Below are positions 28,914-39,450 of a stretch of DNA of 64,000 bases, in pieces. Position numbers and translations under genes: made by a program. The stretch is from Salipiger sp. H15 (GTDB taxonomy: Bacteria; Pseudomonadota; Alphaproteobacteria; Rhodobacterales; Rhodobacteraceae). The notes under the pieces are model-generated. The model ran no database searches and was not told the DNA's origin. It saw nothing but the letters and a program-made list of their open reading frames with translations. The stretch is taken from contig NZ_CP123385.1 in assembly GCF_040409955.1 (NCBI RefSeq), positions 310,001 through 374,000 of the forward strand, read 5' to 3'. Position 1 is the first letter of the stretch. Every line of letters starts with the position of its first letter.

Positions 28914-30701
28914 TCAGGCCTCCTCCGCCACGAGGTGGCCACCGCCGACATCGCGCAGCGCGAGCCGCGCCGGCGCATCCCCCAGCGCGCGGATCGGCGA
29001 GGGCATCTCGCCGGCGGGACGCACATGCGCCCGGCCCCGGCGTGCCGGATCGGGGATCGGCACCGCGTCGAGCAGGCGCTGCGTGTAGGGGTGGCGCGGA
29101 TCGCCGAAGACCTGATCGCGCGTGCCCATCTCGACCACCTGCCCGAGGTACATGACCGCCAGCCGGTCGACCACGTTCTCGACCACCGCCATGTCGTGGC
29201 TGATGAACAGGTACGAGACGCCCATCTCCTCCTGCAGCTCCTCGAGCAGCGCCAGCACCCGCGCCTGCACCGACACGTCGAGCGCCGAGACGCTCTCGTC
29301 GCAGATGATCAGCTTCGGCTTCAGCGCCAGCGCCCGGGCAACGCAGATGCGCTGCCGCTGGCCGCCGGAGAACTCATGCGGGTAGCGGCTCATCTGCTCG
29401 GGCGTGAGGCCGACGCGCTGGAAGAGGTCGGCGGCGCGGGCGCGGCGCCCCTCGGCGCTGCCGACGCCGTGGATCAGCAGCGGCTCGGCCACCGCCTCGC
29501 CGACGGTCATGCGCGGATCGAGCGCCGCCATCGGGTCCTGGAAGACCATCTGCACGTCGCGGCAGATCTCCTTGCGGCCCTGCGCGGTCAGCTCCGAGAG
29601 CTTCCTTCCCGCGACCTCGATCAGGCCGTGATGCGGCACGAGCCCCGCAAGTGCCTTGGCGATGGTGGACTTGCCACAGCCGGACTCGCCGACAAGGCCG
29701 AAGGTCTCGCCGGGGCGGATGTCGAAGCTCACCCCCTCGACCGCGTGCACGCGGTGGGTCGGGCGGCCGAAGAAGTTCGCGCCGATGTCGAACCGCACCT
29801 GCGCATCGAGCAGCCGGGCGACGGGCACCGGCGCCTCGGGCGGCAGCGGCGCGGCGCGCTCGGCCCCTGCCCCGAGCCGCGGCACGGCGGCCAGCAGGTC
29901 GCGGGTGTAGGGCTCCCGCGGGGCCTCGAAGATCTGCGCCACCGGGCCGGATTCGACCACGCGGCCTGCCTTCATGACGACGACGCGGTCGGCGGTCTCG
30001 GCCACCACTCCCATGTCATGGGTGATGAGGATGATGGCGGTGCCGGTCTCGGCCTGCAAATCGCGCAGGAGGTCCAGCACCTCGCGCTGCACCGTGACGT
30101 CGAGCGCGGTGGTGGGCTCGTCGGCAATCAGCAGCGCCGGGCGCATGGCGAGCGCCATGGCGATCATCACCCGCTGCCGCATGCCGCCGGAAAGCTCGTG
30201 AGGGTATTGCCCCATGCGCCGCTCGGGTTCCGAGATGCGCACCCGCCGCAGCGCCTCGACGGCGGCGGCGCGGGCCTCGCGCAGGGGCAGCGCCTCGTGC
30301 GCGCGGATCGCCTCGACGAGCTGCGTGCCGATGCGGTGCACCGGGTTGAGCGAGGTCATCGGCTCCTGGAAGATCATCGCCACCCGCGCTCCGCGCAGCC
30401 CGCGCATCTCGGCCTCGGGCAGCGACGGCAGGTCGGTGCCCTGCAGCAGCGCCTGCCCGGCGGTGACCGAGACGTTGTTCGGCAAGAGCCCCATCAGTGC
30501 CAGCGAGGTGATCGACTTGCCCGAGCCGCTCTCGCCGGCGATGGCCAGCGTCTCGCCCGCGGCAAGATCGAAGCTCAGCCCCTCGACCAGCGGGCGCACG
30601 ACGCCGCGGTCGCGCACCGAGACCGTCAGGCCGCGCACCGACAGGAGCGGCGTGGCGGCCGCCCCCGGGACGGGAGCAGCCATGGTTTGCGCCAGCATCA
30701 T
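28914..30701 (-). CDS. Peptide/amide ABC transporter, double ATP-binding protein (DppD-DppF fusion type)
   Basis: The 595-residue protein holds two complete ATPases. The first has Walker A GESGSGKS near residue 57 with [15 protein letters not shown] and [11 protein letters not shown]. The second has GESGCGKS near residue 339 with [15 protein letters not shown] and [11 protein letters not shown], where Ser replaces the usual Pro of DEPVSALD, as in several family members. Together they power the permease pair at 33415-35222. ATG 30701 overlaps the formamidase stop (ATGA), giving translational coupling. It is the last gene of the amiC-amiR operon. Confidence 0.92.
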   Translation of the reverse strand: MMLAQTMAAPVPGAAATPLLSVRGLTVSVRDRGVVRPLVEGLSFDLAAGETLAIAGESGSGKSITSLALMGLLPNNVSVTAGQALLQGTDLPSLPEAEMRGLRGARVAMIFQEPMTSLNPVHRIGTQLVEAIRAHEALPLREARAAAVEALRRVRISEPERRMGQYPHELSGGMRQRVMIAMALAMRPALLIADEPTTALDVTVQREVLDLLRDLQAETGTAIILITHDMGVVAETADRVVVMKAGRVVESGPVAQIFEAPREPYTRDLLAAVPRLGAGAERAAPLPPEAPVPVARLLDAQVRFDIGANFFGRPTHRVHAVEGVSFDIRPGETFGLVGESGCGKSTIAKALAGLVPHHGLIEVAGRKLSELTAQGRKEICRDVQMVFQDPMAALDPRMTVGEAVAEPLLIHGVGSAEGRRARAADLFQRVGLTPEQMSRYPHEFSGGQRQRICVARALALKPKLIICDESVSALDVSVQARVLALLEELQEEMGVSYLFISHDMAVVENVVDRLAVMYLGQVVEMGTRDQVFGDPRHPYTQRLLDAVPIPDPARRGRAHVRPAGEMPSPIRALGDAPARLALRDVGGGHLVAEEA

Positions 30702-31657
30702 TCGAAGACCGCGCGCGGGAAGTAGAAGGACACCACCCAGTTCGGCGCGTCCACGATCTCGGAGATGCGCAGGTCGCCGCAGGTCGAGACCAGCATGTAG
30801 GCCTCGACCGCCGACATGCCGTGCTGCGCGCAGAGCAGGTCGACCATCCCGGCCACCGCGTCGCGCGCCCCGCTCATCAGGTCGGGCCCGACGCCCGTGG
30901 TCACCTCGTAGCCCTTGGCGTCGAGGTGATTGGTCACCGGGCCCGGCGTGGTGAAGCGCGGCATCTTGAGGTTCGCGCCCTTCACGAGGTCGAGCGTCAG
31001 CGTCACGTCCATCGGGCTTTCGATGGCGGTGCCGCAGACCTCGCCGTCGCCCTGCGCCGCGTGGGTGTCGCCCACGGAGAAGAGCGCCCCCGCCACCTCG
31101 ACCGGCAGGTAGAGCACCGTGCCCGTCGAGATGTCGCGGATGTCGAGGTTGCCGCCGGTGCGCCGCGGCGGCACGATGGAGTGCAGGCCGGGCTCGGCCA
31201 GCGCGACGCCGATGGTGCCGGTGAAGGGCTTCAGCGGCACCTTGCCGGTGCTGCCCCAGAGCGCCGGGGCCATGGTATCGGCGTCGTACTTCCACATGGT
31301 CAGCGCCGGGTCGGTGAACTGGTCGGCGAGCAGGCCGAAGCCCGGGATGTTCGCCGTCCAGCCCCAGCCCGAGCCCTCCTGCACCCGCGGGGCAAAGCCC
31401 TCGAGGGTGATCTTCAGCGCGTCACCGGGCTCGGCCCCGTCGATGTAGATCGGGCCCGAGACCGGGTTGATCTTCGAGAAGTCGAGCGCGGCCACGTCGG
31501 CCACGGTGCTCGACGGGCCAAGCTGGCCCGCCGAAGAATCCATGCAGTTGAACAGGATCGTGCTGCCCGGCGCGACCGTCAGGGCCGGGGCAACGGAGTT
31601 GTCCCAGCCGAAATGGTGCTGCGCGCCGTGGATCGTGTAGTCGCAATGCTTGCACAT
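30698..31657 (-). CDS. Formamidase/acetamidase family amidohydrolase
   Basis: The 319-residue cytoplasmic enzyme belongs to the FmdA/AmdA family. Visible family sequence includes the N-terminal HHFGWDNS, the central GDTHAAQGDGEVCGTAIESP metal/active-site segment and the C-terminal DLRISEIVDAPNWVVSF. It hydrolyses short amides such as formamide or acetamide to ammonia and the acid. It lies between the binding protein (4-base gap) and the double ATPase (4-base overlap) of a peptide-type importer, so the transporter probably imports its amide substrate. Regulation by the AmiC/AmiR pair in the same operon is inferred. Confidence 0.88.
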   Translation of the reverse strand: MCKHCDYTIHGAQHHFGWDNSVAPALTVAPGSTILFNCMDSSAGQLGPSSTVADVAALDFSKINPVSGPIYIDGAEPGDALKITLEGFAPRVQEGSGWGWTANIPGFGLLADQFTDPALTMWKYDADTMAPALWGSTGKVPLKPFTGTIGVALAEPGLHSIVPPRRTGGNLDIRDISTGTVLYLPVEVAGALFSVGDTHAAQGDGEVCGTAIESPMDVTLTLDLVKGANLKMPRFTTPGPVTNHLDAKGYEVTTGVGPDLMSGARDAVAGMVDLLCAQHGMSAVEAYMLVSTCGDLRISEIVDAPNWVVSFYFPRAVFE

Positions 31658-31661
31658 GGGA

Positions 31662-33281
31662 TCACTCGGTCACGTAGACGTAGTCGTAGTTCACCGGGAT
31701 CGACACCGGATCGACGTAGAGCGCGTCATCGCCGCCCATGCGCTCGGACTTCATGGTGTAGCGCTGCTCGTTGAACACCGGCACCCAGGGCGCCTCTTCC
31801 ATGACCTTCATGTAGACGTCGGACCACATCTTCAGCCGCTCGGGTGCCGAGGGATCGGTGAAGCTGTCGGCCTCGGTGGCCATGGCGTCGATGCTCTCGT
31901 CGCAGAACTTCGACCAGTTCCAGCCGCCCTCGCCCGCGCCGGCGCAGCCGAGGATCGGGCCGTAGAAGTTCGAGGGATCGGGGAAGTCGGCGATCCAGGC
32001 CATGCCGCCGGACCAGATCATCGGGGCCTCGCCCGCGCCGCCGGCCTCGATCACGTTGGCCTGCGCGAGCGAGCGGATCTCGACATCGACGCCGATCGCC
32101 TTGAGATCCTGCTGGATCGCCTGCGCGATGCGCGGGTTGGGATCGGTGTTCATCACGTAGAGCTCGGTCGAGAAGCCATCCCCCAGACCCGCCTCGGCGA
32201 GCTTGGCCTTGGCGCCCTCGACGTCGTAAGGGTAGCCCACGTATCCCTCGGTGTAGCCCGGCATCGACGGCGGCAGCGGCTGGGTCGCCGGCACGGCGCG
32301 GCCGTTGATGATCTGGGTGATGCGCTCCTTGTTGATCGCCATGTTGATGGCCTCGCGCACTTCGAGCTTGTCGAGCGGCTCCATGCCGACGTTGAGGGTG
32401 ATGTAGCCGGTGTGAAGCTGGCCGCCCTCGACGACGCGCGCGGCCTGCGCCGGATCGCCCATGACCTCCTGGAACTTCGCCGGGGGGATGCCGTCGCCGG
32501 GCACGTCCACCTCGCCCTGCTGCAGGCGCAGCAGCGCCACGATCGGCTCCTGTCCGACCTCGAAGGTCACGCCGTCAAGGTAGGGCACGCCGTCACGCCA
32601 GTAGTCGGCGTTCTTCTCGAAGACGAGCCGCTGGCCGATGGTCCACTCGCCGAGCTTGAAGGCACCGGTGCCGACCGGGTGCTTGCCGAAGTCGGCGCCG
32701 AATTCCTCGACCGCCTCCGACGGCACGACCGAGGCGAAGTTCAGCGCCATCACGTGCAGGAAGGTGGCATCGGGGCGCGAGAGGGTGATCTTCACCGTCA
32801 GCGGATCGACCACCTCGACACCCGAAAGCGTGTCGGCCGCGCCCGAGGAAATCTCGTCGAAGCCCGCGATCGAGGCGAAGAAGCCCGCGCCGGGCGACTG
32901 GGTCTCGGGGGTGGTGACGCGGTCGAGCGAATATTTCACGTCCTCGGCGGTCATCTCGCGGCCGTTGTGGAACTTCACGCCCTCGCGCAGCTTGAAGGTG
33001 AAGACGGTGCCGTCCTCGCTCACCTCGTAGCTCTCGGCAAGGCCGGGGCGCAGCGTGGTGGTGCCGGGCACGTAGTCCATCAGCCCGTCGAAGAGCGACT
33101 TGATCATCGACCAGTTCTGCCAGTCGTAGCCGATCGCCGGGTCGAGCGTGGCGACGTCGTCCTTGTAGGTGACGGTGATCGTCCCGCCCGCCTTGGCGTT
33201 GGGATCGGGCGTGTAGTCCTGCGCGAGCGCAGGGATCGCCGAGGCGAGCAGGATCGCGGTGGAGGTCAGCAGTGCTTTCAT
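31662..33281 (-). CDS. Family 5 (peptide/amide-type) ABC substrate-binding protein
   Basis: The 539-residue protein has a signal peptide ending ALA-Q at residue 20 and the SBP_bac_5 pattern: ATLDPAIGYDWQNW, LRPGLAESYEVSEDGTVFTF, KFHNGREMTAEDVKYSLDR and a C-terminal APWVPVFNEQRY. It captures oligopeptides or other small amide-containing ligands in the periplasm for the adjacent permeases. The position between permease and formamidase genes argues for an amide ligand, but the ligand cannot be read from the sequence. A 133-base gap with short direct repeats separates it from dppB. Confidence 0.92.
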   Translation of the reverse strand: MKALLTSTAILLASAIPALAQDYTPDPNAKAGGTITVTYKDDVATLDPAIGYDWQNWSMIKSLFDGLMDYVPGTTTLRPGLAESYEVSEDGTVFTFKLREGVKFHNGREMTAEDVKYSLDRVTTPETQSPGAGFFASIAGFDEISSGAADTLSGVEVVDPLTVKITLSRPDATFLHVMALNFASVVPSEAVEEFGADFGKHPVGTGAFKLGEWTIGQRLVFEKNADYWRDGVPYLDGVTFEVGQEPIVALLRLQQGEVDVPGDGIPPAKFQEVMGDPAQAARVVEGGQLHTGYITLNVGMEPLDKLEVREAINMAINKERITQIINGRAVPATQPLPPSMPGYTEGYVGYPYDVEGAKAKLAEAGLGDGFSTELYVMNTDPNPRIAQAIQQDLKAIGVDVEIRSLAQANVIEAGGAGEAPMIWSGGMAWIADFPDPSNFYGPILGCAGAGEGGWNWSKFCDESIDAMATEADSFTDPSAPERLKMWSDVYMKVMEEAPWVPVFNEQRYTMKSERMGGDDALYVDPVSIPVNYDYVYVTE

Positions 33282-33320
33282 CTTGTCGTTCTCCCTGTTG
33301 GTTTTCTTGACCGTTGTCCG

Positions 33321-33380
33321 TGAGTGGTGGCGCGGGTCGTTTTGCTGAGTGGTGGTCGGGTCGTGAGTGGTGGTCGTCTG
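33321..33380. repeat. Three short direct repeats between permease and binding-protein genes
   Basis: TGAGTGGTGG followed by a CG-rich stretch occurs at 33321, 33346 and 33364, at spacings of 25 and 18 bases. It is the only long gap inside the operon and may be a slippage array or a processing site; no further support is visible. Confidence 0.4.
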
Positions 33381-33414
33381 GCCCCGGAAAATGCCGGGAC
33401 TTGGGGTAATGGGG

Positions 33415-34334
<920 letters not shown>

Positions 34335-34335
<1 letters not shown>

Positions 34336-35222
34336 CAGTCGTTCCCCCTCTGGGTCGGGTCGAGCACGTCGCGCAGTGCGTCGCCGACGAGGTTGAAGGC
34401 CAGCGCCAGCAGCAGGATCGCGGCACCGGGGATGAAGACCAGCCAGGGCGCGGCCTGGAAGTAGGTCTGGTTCTCGAAGATGATGTTGCCCCAGCTCGGG
34501 GTCGGCGGCTGCACGCCCACGCCGAGGAAGCTCAGCGTCGCCTCGAGCAGCACGGTGACCGAGATGCCGAGCGTGCCCCAGACGATCAGCGTCGGCACGA
34601 GATGCGGCAGGATGTGGCGAAAGAGGATGCGGGTCTGCGAGGCGCCGAGGGTCTTCTCGGCGGCGATGAACTCGCGCTCGGCAAGGCTTGTGGTCTCGGT
34701 ATAGACGACGCGGGCGGTCTGCACCCAGTTGACCAGCGCGATCACCATGGCGACGATCCAGAGCGAGGGCTGGAAGATCGCGGCGAGGCAGATCGCCAGC
34801 AAGAGCGCCGGGAAGGCCATCATCAGGTCGGTGAAGCGCATCAGCAGCGCGCCGAGCCAGCCGCGCACGAAGCCCGCCAGCACGCCGACCAGCGTGCCGA
34901 TCACCAGCGCCACGCCATTCGCCACCACGCCGATCACCAGCGAGGTGCGCGCGCCGTAGAGCATCCGGCTGAAGAGGTCGCGGCCCAGAAGGTCGGTGCC
35001 CATCACGAACGGACCACCCGGGGGCAGCGGCTCGCCAATGAGCGTCAGCCCGTCGAAGAGCTGCTCCTCGGGCGGAAAGGGCGCGATCCACGGCGCGAGA
35101 AGCGCGCCGCCGACCACCAGCACGATGATCGCCAGCCCGAAGAGCGCCAGCTTGCGCCGCAGCAGGCGGCGCAGCGGACCCGCCGGTGCGGCCGGGACGG
35201 AAGGGGCTGCGGTGTCAGCCAT
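34335..35222 (-). CDS. Peptide-type ABC transporter permease, DppC-like
   Basis: The 295-residue subunit has a short N-terminal cytoplasmic tail, MGTDLLGRDLFSRMLYGARTSL, the hallmark of DppC/OppC proteins, and the coupling motif EFIAAEKTLGASQTRILFRHILPHL. Its start lies 8 bases inside the end of the amiR-like gene. Gene order amiR-dppC-dppB differs from the common dppB-dppC order. Confidence 0.93.
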
Positions 35223-35817
35223 GGATGCTGTCCTCGTCTTTCGGAGGGTTGGAGGCGGCGACGATCCGGTCGGCCGCCTCTTCGAAGCTGATCCGCCAGG
35301 CCATCGCCATGGAGCGCAGCTGCTCGTAGGCCTGGTCCTCGGTCTTGCCGCGCGCGGCCAGCAGCGCGACGGCGCGCACCACGGTCTGGCGCTGGCCGAG
35401 GCGGCGGCGCAGCGTGTCGATCTCGCCCGCCAGCTCGACGCGCGCGTCGAAGGTGGCGCGGGCGATGAGCAGAGCCGAGTAGACGCCGCCGTCGCCCACG
35501 GGCTTGAGAATCTGCGCATCGGCGCCGAAGTTCATCAGCCACTCGATGCGGCCCGGCGCCTCCGACCCGATCAGCGCGATGGTCGGCAGCGGCGCCTCGC
35601 CCGGCTCCCAAGGGAACTGCTCGTCATAGGCGGTGTCGACGTCGATGAAGAGGTAATCCGCCCCGCGCGCCGAGGCCGGCAGGTCGGGCCAGTGGCAGCT
35701 CACCTCGAGCCCGATCGCCTGCAGCTGGCGCACCAGCGCGGTCACTGTCGCATGCGGGCGGTGCAGGATCGCGGCCCGGGCGCCGCCCAGCTCGGGAATG
35801 TGCAGCCGCCGTCTCAT
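35215..35817 (-). CDS. amiR: ANTAR-domain antiterminator, AmiR-like
   Basis: The 200-residue protein has an N-terminal degenerate receiver fold (about 1-120; LFIDVDTAYDE in place of a normal phosphorylation loop). A coiled-coil linker (ELAGEIDTLRRRLGQRQTVV) leads to a C-terminal ANTAR RNA-binding domain of three helices (AVALLAARGKTEDQAYEQLRSMAM). AmiR of Pseudomonas works this way: it binds leader RNA to prevent termination and is held inactive by AmiC until amide is present. Its ATG overlaps the amiC stop (ATGA), and a strong leader terminator lies upstream of amiC. Confidence 0.85.
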   Translation of the reverse strand: MRRRLHIPELGGARAAILHRPHATVTALVRQLQAIGLEVSCHWPDLPASARGADYLFIDVDTAYDEQFPWEPGEAPLPTIALIGSEAPGRIEWLMNFGADAQILKPVGDGGVYSALLIARATFDARVELAGEIDTLRRRLGQRQTVVRAVALLAARGKTEDQAYEQLRSMAMAWRISFEEAADRIVAASNPPKDEDSIHG

Positions 35818-36914
35818 TTGACCACCCGCAGCCGGGTCGGCGCGGTCTCGCGCTCGCGCGTCAGGTAGGGATCGCCCTCGACCGGCGCGCCGGTGCGCAG
35901 CGGCACGAAGGCCCCGTCCCGCACCTGCGCGATGGCGACCGGCAGGCGGGTGTGGTGGGTGCGCGCGCTCAGCCCCATGCGCGCCGCGCGCGGCTGCGCC
36001 AGCAGCTCCGACAGCGGCAGCGCCTCGGCGCCGGGCGTGCCCGAGAGCAGCCGCGCCAGCATCATCACCGAGGCATGGCCGGCCGCCTCGAGCGAGGAGC
36101 CGAAGTCCTCGCGCCCGAAATTGCCGGGCAGCGCCGGGTGTTGCCCGCGGAACCACGGCCCCGCCGAGATCAGCCCCTCGGCCGCCGCGCCCATGGCCGC
36201 AAGCTCGCATTCGGTGACGTTGCACGACAGCACCGGGCAGTTCCCGGCGCCGAAGTACGGATCGCGCTGCCGGAGTTCGGCCATCGCCGACAGGAAGGCG
36301 TATTGCGACGGGCCGATCAGCTGGTTGAGCACGAAGTCGGGCTTGAGGTCGGCGATCTCCTCGACGATCCGCGTGATCTCGGTGGAGCCGAGCGGCAGGT
36401 AGCGCTCGCCCAGCACCTCGCCCCCGGCGCGCATGCCGATCTCGCGCGCCAGCCGGTTCATCTCCCAGCCCCAGATGTAATTCGAGCCGGTCAGGTAGCT
36501 GCGCGTGCCGAACTGCGCGAAGACGTAGTCGAGCAGCGGCAGCAGGTGCTGGTTCGGGCAGGCATGGGTGTAGACGATGCGGTCAGACGCCTCGAACCCC
36601 TCGTAGGGCGTCGGGTACCAGAGCGCCCCGTCCATCCGCTCGAGCGCCGGGATCACCTCCTTGCGGCTCCACGAGGTGGTGCAGCCGATGACGTGGCGCG
36701 CGCCGCTGCCCTGCAGGATCTCCTCGCAGAGCGGGGCATAGGCGTCGATGTTGCCCTGCGGGTCGCGCTCGATCGGGCGGAAGGTGATGTCCAGCGACGG
36801 ATCGGCGTTCACCTCGGCGACCGCCTTCAGCGCGCCGGTCCTGCTCGCCTCGGCAATGAGGCTGTAGGTGCCGGTGCGGGAAAACAGGATCCCAAGGTCG
36901 ATCTCGCGCGTCAC
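35814..36914 (-). CDS. amiC: Cytoplasmic amide sensor, AmiC-like (periplasmic-binding-protein fold)
   Basis: The 366-residue protein resembles AmiC/UrtA: LGILFSRTGTYSLIAEASRTGAL at the N-terminus, VIGCTTSWSRKEVIPALERMDGALWYPTPYEG and LTGSNYIWGWEMNRLAREIG. It lacks a signal peptide, so it is a cytoplasmic sensor rather than a transport component, as AmiC is. Start GTG 36914 has GGAGG at ideal spacing just after the leader terminator. By family analogy it binds a small amide and releases the AmiR-like protein, which overlaps it by 4 bases. Confidence 0.88.
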   Translation of the reverse strand: MTREIDLGILFSRTGTYSLIAEASRTGALKAVAEVNADPSLDITFRPIERDPQGNIDAYAPLCEEILQGSGARHVIGCTTSWSRKEVIPALERMDGALWYPTPYEGFEASDRIVYTHACPNQHLLPLLDYVFAQFGTRSYLTGSNYIWGWEMNRLAREIGMRAGGEVLGERYLPLGSTEITRIVEEIADLKPDFVLNQLIGPSQYAFLSAMAELRQRDPYFGAGNCPVLSCNVTECELAAMGAAAEGLISAGPWFRGQHPALPGNFGREDFGSSLEAAGHASVMMLARLLSGTPGAEALPLSELLAQPRAARMGLSARTHHTRLPVAIAQVRDGAFVPLRTGAPVEGDPYLTRERETAPTRLRVVK

Positions 36915-36930
36915 GCTGCCTCCAGAAACG

Positions 36931-36986
36931 AAAAAAGCCCCGCTGATCCCAGCCGTCCAGAGGGACGGAATGCGGGATCGCGAGGC
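36931..36986 (-). promoter_or_regulatory. Leader terminator/attenuator upstream of amiC
   Basis: On the transcript a long segmented hairpin forms from nested arms: GCCUCGC (36986-36980) with GCGGGGC (36943-36937, one G-U pair), GAUCCC (36979-36974) with GGGAUC (36950-36945), and CCGUCC (36968-36963) with GGACGG (36958-36953) closed by a 4-base loop. Six U residues follow (36936-36931). It ends 17 bases before the amiC start codon, so it would stop transcription before the operon. A TTGACA box at 37041-37036 may be the promoter -35, with no good -10. I could not assign the two ANTAR hexaloop hairpins with confidence. Confidence 0.75.
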
Positions 36987-37113
36987 GCTTTTGCCAACTA
37001 TGTTCGGTAGCTTGATCCGCGCAGGAGCCGTGCCGTGTCAATGCCACGTGGGTCTCCGTCGCGGCATTATGGCAGAATTCCGGCCCTCATGCCCGAAAAT
37101 TAGGCAACAGGCG

Positions 37114-37977
37114 TTACGTGGCGCTGCCTTCGGTCAAGTAGCGGGAGATGAGCGCCTCGTAGCGTGCCGCCTCGCTTAGCTCGGACATGAGGTCCTCGGG
37201 CTTTCCGGCAGCCGCTGCACCGGGCGTGGCGGCGAGGCTGTCCCAGGCGGCGGAGACCGCAGCGGGCAGGGTCCGGTGCGGCGTCAGGCAGATGCGCACG
37301 CCGAGCGCCGCGAGATCGGCCCCGGCCAGCGCGCCCTTCGGCTCGGGGATCACCAGCGGCAGGCGCGCCGCGGCCCGCGCGCTGGCGAGCAGCCGCGGAT
37401 CGCGCGCGCCGGTGACGAAGAGCGCATCCGCTCCCGCCTTCCCGAAGGCGCGGGCGCGGGCGATCAGGCTGTCCTCGTCCTGCAGCCGCGCGTCGGTGCG
37501 CGCAATGATGACGAAGGACGGATCGCGGCGCGCGGCGAGCGCCGCCGCGATCTTGGCCGTGGCCTCGGGCAGCGACACGAGGCTGCCTCCCGCCGCGCCG
37601 AAGGGCCGCGGCAGGCAGGTGTCCTCCAGCGTCATCCCCGCGACCCCGGCCGCCTCCAGTTCCTCGACCGTGCGCATCGCGTGCAGCGCGGGTCCGAACC
37701 CGTGGTCGGCGTCGACGATCAGCGGCAGCGCCCCCACCCGGCAGATCCGGCGGCAGAGCCCGGCGAACTCGTCGAGCGAGAGCAGCGCATGGTCCGGCGC
37801 GCCGAGCACCGCCAGCGCCGCGACCGACCCGCCGAGCATCCCGAGCCGGAAGCCGAGCCGCGCGGCGGCGCGGGCCGTCAGCGCGTCATAGACGGACGCC
37901 GGGCGCACGCAGTCCCCGCCCGCGAGAATGGCCCGCAGCCGGGCCCGCGCCTCTGCCACGTTGATCGTGTCGTTCAT
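37114..37977 (-). CDS. Isocitrate lyase/PEP mutase superfamily enzyme, probable oxaloacetate decarboxylase
   Basis: The 287-residue protein follows the PA4872-type oxaloacetate decarboxylase pattern: ASVYDALTARAAARLGFRLG, MLGGSVAALAVLGAPDHALLSLDEF, the metal-binding IVDADHGFGPALHAMRTVEELE and MTLEDTCLPRPFG. It lacks the KKCGH catalytic-cysteine loop of isocitrate and methylisocitrate lyases, which supports decarboxylase rather than lyase activity. It would convert oxaloacetate to pyruvate and CO2 with Mg2+. It is divergent from the TTT operon at 38345, suggesting a role in disposing of C4 acids from that pathway. Confidence 0.8.
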   Translation of the reverse strand: MNDTINVAEARARLRAILAGGDCVRPASVYDALTARAAARLGFRLGMLGGSVAALAVLGAPDHALLSLDEFAGLCRRICRVGALPLIVDADHGFGPALHAMRTVEELEAAGVAGMTLEDTCLPRPFGAAGGSLVSLPEATAKIAAALAARRDPSFVIIARTDARLQDEDSLIARARAFGKAGADALFVTGARDPRLLASARAAARLPLVIPEPKGALAGADLAALGVRICLTPHRTLPAAVSAAWDSLAATPGAAAAGKPEDLMSELSEAARYEALISRYLTEGSAT

Positions 37978-38344
37978 GGTCCCTCTCCCGCGTCAAACCA
38001 ATGAATACCATGGTGTACAATTGTGGAAACGGTTCAAGAGCTTCCTTCGAGAGGCCGTTTCGGCAGCGACATCCGGGTCGGTGAAGACGGGGACGCGAGG
38101 CGTTTTTCGTGTTATCAAGTTGATCTTGCTGGAGAAAATTTGCCGAGACTTGGGCAGGACGTGACCGCGACGCCCCCGCGTATGCGGCGAATCCTATGAG
38201 GCCATGGATAAGTTTCATGCATGCAAAGTTTCCTTATATAAATTTGATTTGAGAGACTCCCACTGACATCCTCCCCCTGTCGCCCGGCCTCGGCCACGGC
38301 GATCCCGCGCACGGGAGAGCACGGGGAACATTCGGGAGGAAAAC
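37978..38344. other. Divergent control region between oxaloacetate decarboxylase and TTT operon
   Basis: This 367-base region holds no gene. An imperfect palindrome, ATACCA-TGGTGT at 38005-38016, lies close to the decarboxylase start and could be an operator. The part at 38210-38255 is A+T-rich (TTATATAAATTTGATTTG) and probably contains the tctC promoter. No regulator gene of the operon sits here. Confidence 0.45.
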
Positions 38345-39427
38345 ATGAAACGTACCGCATTTGCCGGGACCGCCGCGGCGGCCCTGATGGCGACCGTGGC
38401 CTCGGGCACGATGGCCGCCGACTTCTCTGGAAAGACAGTCGAATACACCATTCCCTTCGCGGAATCCGGCGGCTCGGCGCAATGGGCGAACTTCTTCGCC
38501 CCGCTGCTGTCCGAGGCGCTGCCGGGCAAGCCGACCGTGGTCGTGCGCTACCGCCCCGGCGCGGGCTCGACCGAGGGGGCCAACTGGTTCCAGGGCGAGC
38601 AGGACAAGGGCGACGGGCTGACCATCTTCGGCGATTCCGGCTCGACCAAGTTCCCCTACCTGCTCGGCGATCCGCGAGTGCGCTACGATTACACCGGCTG
38701 GCAGCCGGTGCTCGCCTCGGCCACCGGCGGCGTGGTATACCTGCCGCCCGACCTCGGCGCGAAGTTCGACGGCGACATGGACGACCTCGGCGGCGAGATC
38801 TACCTCTACGGCTCGCAGGGCGCGACCACGCTCGACCTCGTGCCGCTGCTGGCCTTCAAGATGCTCGGGCTCGACGTGGACCCGGTCTTCGGCGTCGAGG
38901 GGCGCGGCGACGGGCGGCTGATGTTCGAGCGCGGCGAGTCGAACATCGACTACCAGACCTCCTCGGCCTACATCGCCAACGTCCAGCCGCTGGTCGACGA
39001 CGGGCTGGCCGTGCCGATCTTCACCTGGGGCGCGCTCGACGACGCGGGCAACATCGTGCGCGACCCGACATTCCCCGACCTGCCCTCGTTCAAGGAAGTC
39101 TGCGCGGCGACCGCCGCCTGCCAGACCGAGGGCGTGGCCTGGGACGCGATCAAGGCCTTCATCATCGCGGGCTTCGGCAACCAGAAGACCATCTTCCTGC
39201 CCGCTTCGGCATCGCAGGAAGTGGTTGACGCCTACACCGAGGCGCTGCGCTCGATCGTGACCGCCGACGGCTTCGCCGACGCCGCGGCCGAGGTGCTGGG
39301 CGTCTACCCGCAGCTGGTCGGAGACGGCGCCGTCTCGGCCACCGAGCAGGCCACCGCGATCAGCCCCGAGGCCAAGCAATACGTCCTCGACTGGCTGCAG
39401 GAGGATTACGGCATCACGATGCAATGA
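38345..39427 (+). CDS. Tripartite tricarboxylate transporter (TTT) substrate-binding protein, TctC/Bug family
   Basis: The 360-residue protein has a signal peptide (cleavage about TMA-ADF, residue 25) and Bug/TctC features: GKTVEYTIPFAESGGSAQWANFFAPLL at the N-terminus and RPGAGSTEGANWF, the loops that hold carboxylates. It captures a di- or tricarboxylate in the periplasm for the fused permease encoded next. TACCAT-like elements lie upstream. A stable hairpin 24 bases after the stop may favour higher expression of this subunit than of the permease. Confidence 0.88.
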   Translation: MKRTAFAGTAAAALMATVASGTMAADFSGKTVEYTIPFAESGGSAQWANFFAPLLSEALPGKPTVVVRYRPGAGSTEGANWFQGEQDKGDGLTIFGDSGSTKFPYLLGDPRVRYDYTGWQPVLASATGGVVYLPPDLGAKFDGDMDDLGGEIYLYGSQGATTLDLVPLLAFKMLGLDVDPVFGVEGRGDGRLMFERGESNIDYQTSSAYIANVQPLVDDGLAVPIFTWGALDDAGNIVRDPTFPDLPSFKEVCAATAACQTEGVAWDAIKAFIIAGFGNQKTIFLPASASQEVVDAYTEALRSIVTADGFADAAAEVLGVYPQLVGDGAVSATEQATAISPEAKQYVLDWLQEDYGITMQ

Positions 39428-39450
39428 GCCATCGCGCCGTGATCTGACCG

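Noticed and set aside
33321..33380. CRISPR-like array
   Set aside because: Repeats are only about 10 bases, spacing is irregular and short, and there are no cas genes anywhere in the window.
37000..37060. Sigma-54 promoter upstream of amiC (GG-N10-GC spacing in the leader)
   Set aside because: The -24/-12 boxes deviate at key T positions, there is no enhancer-binding regulator gene here, and a TTGACA box overlaps it; AmiR-type control does not require sigma-54.
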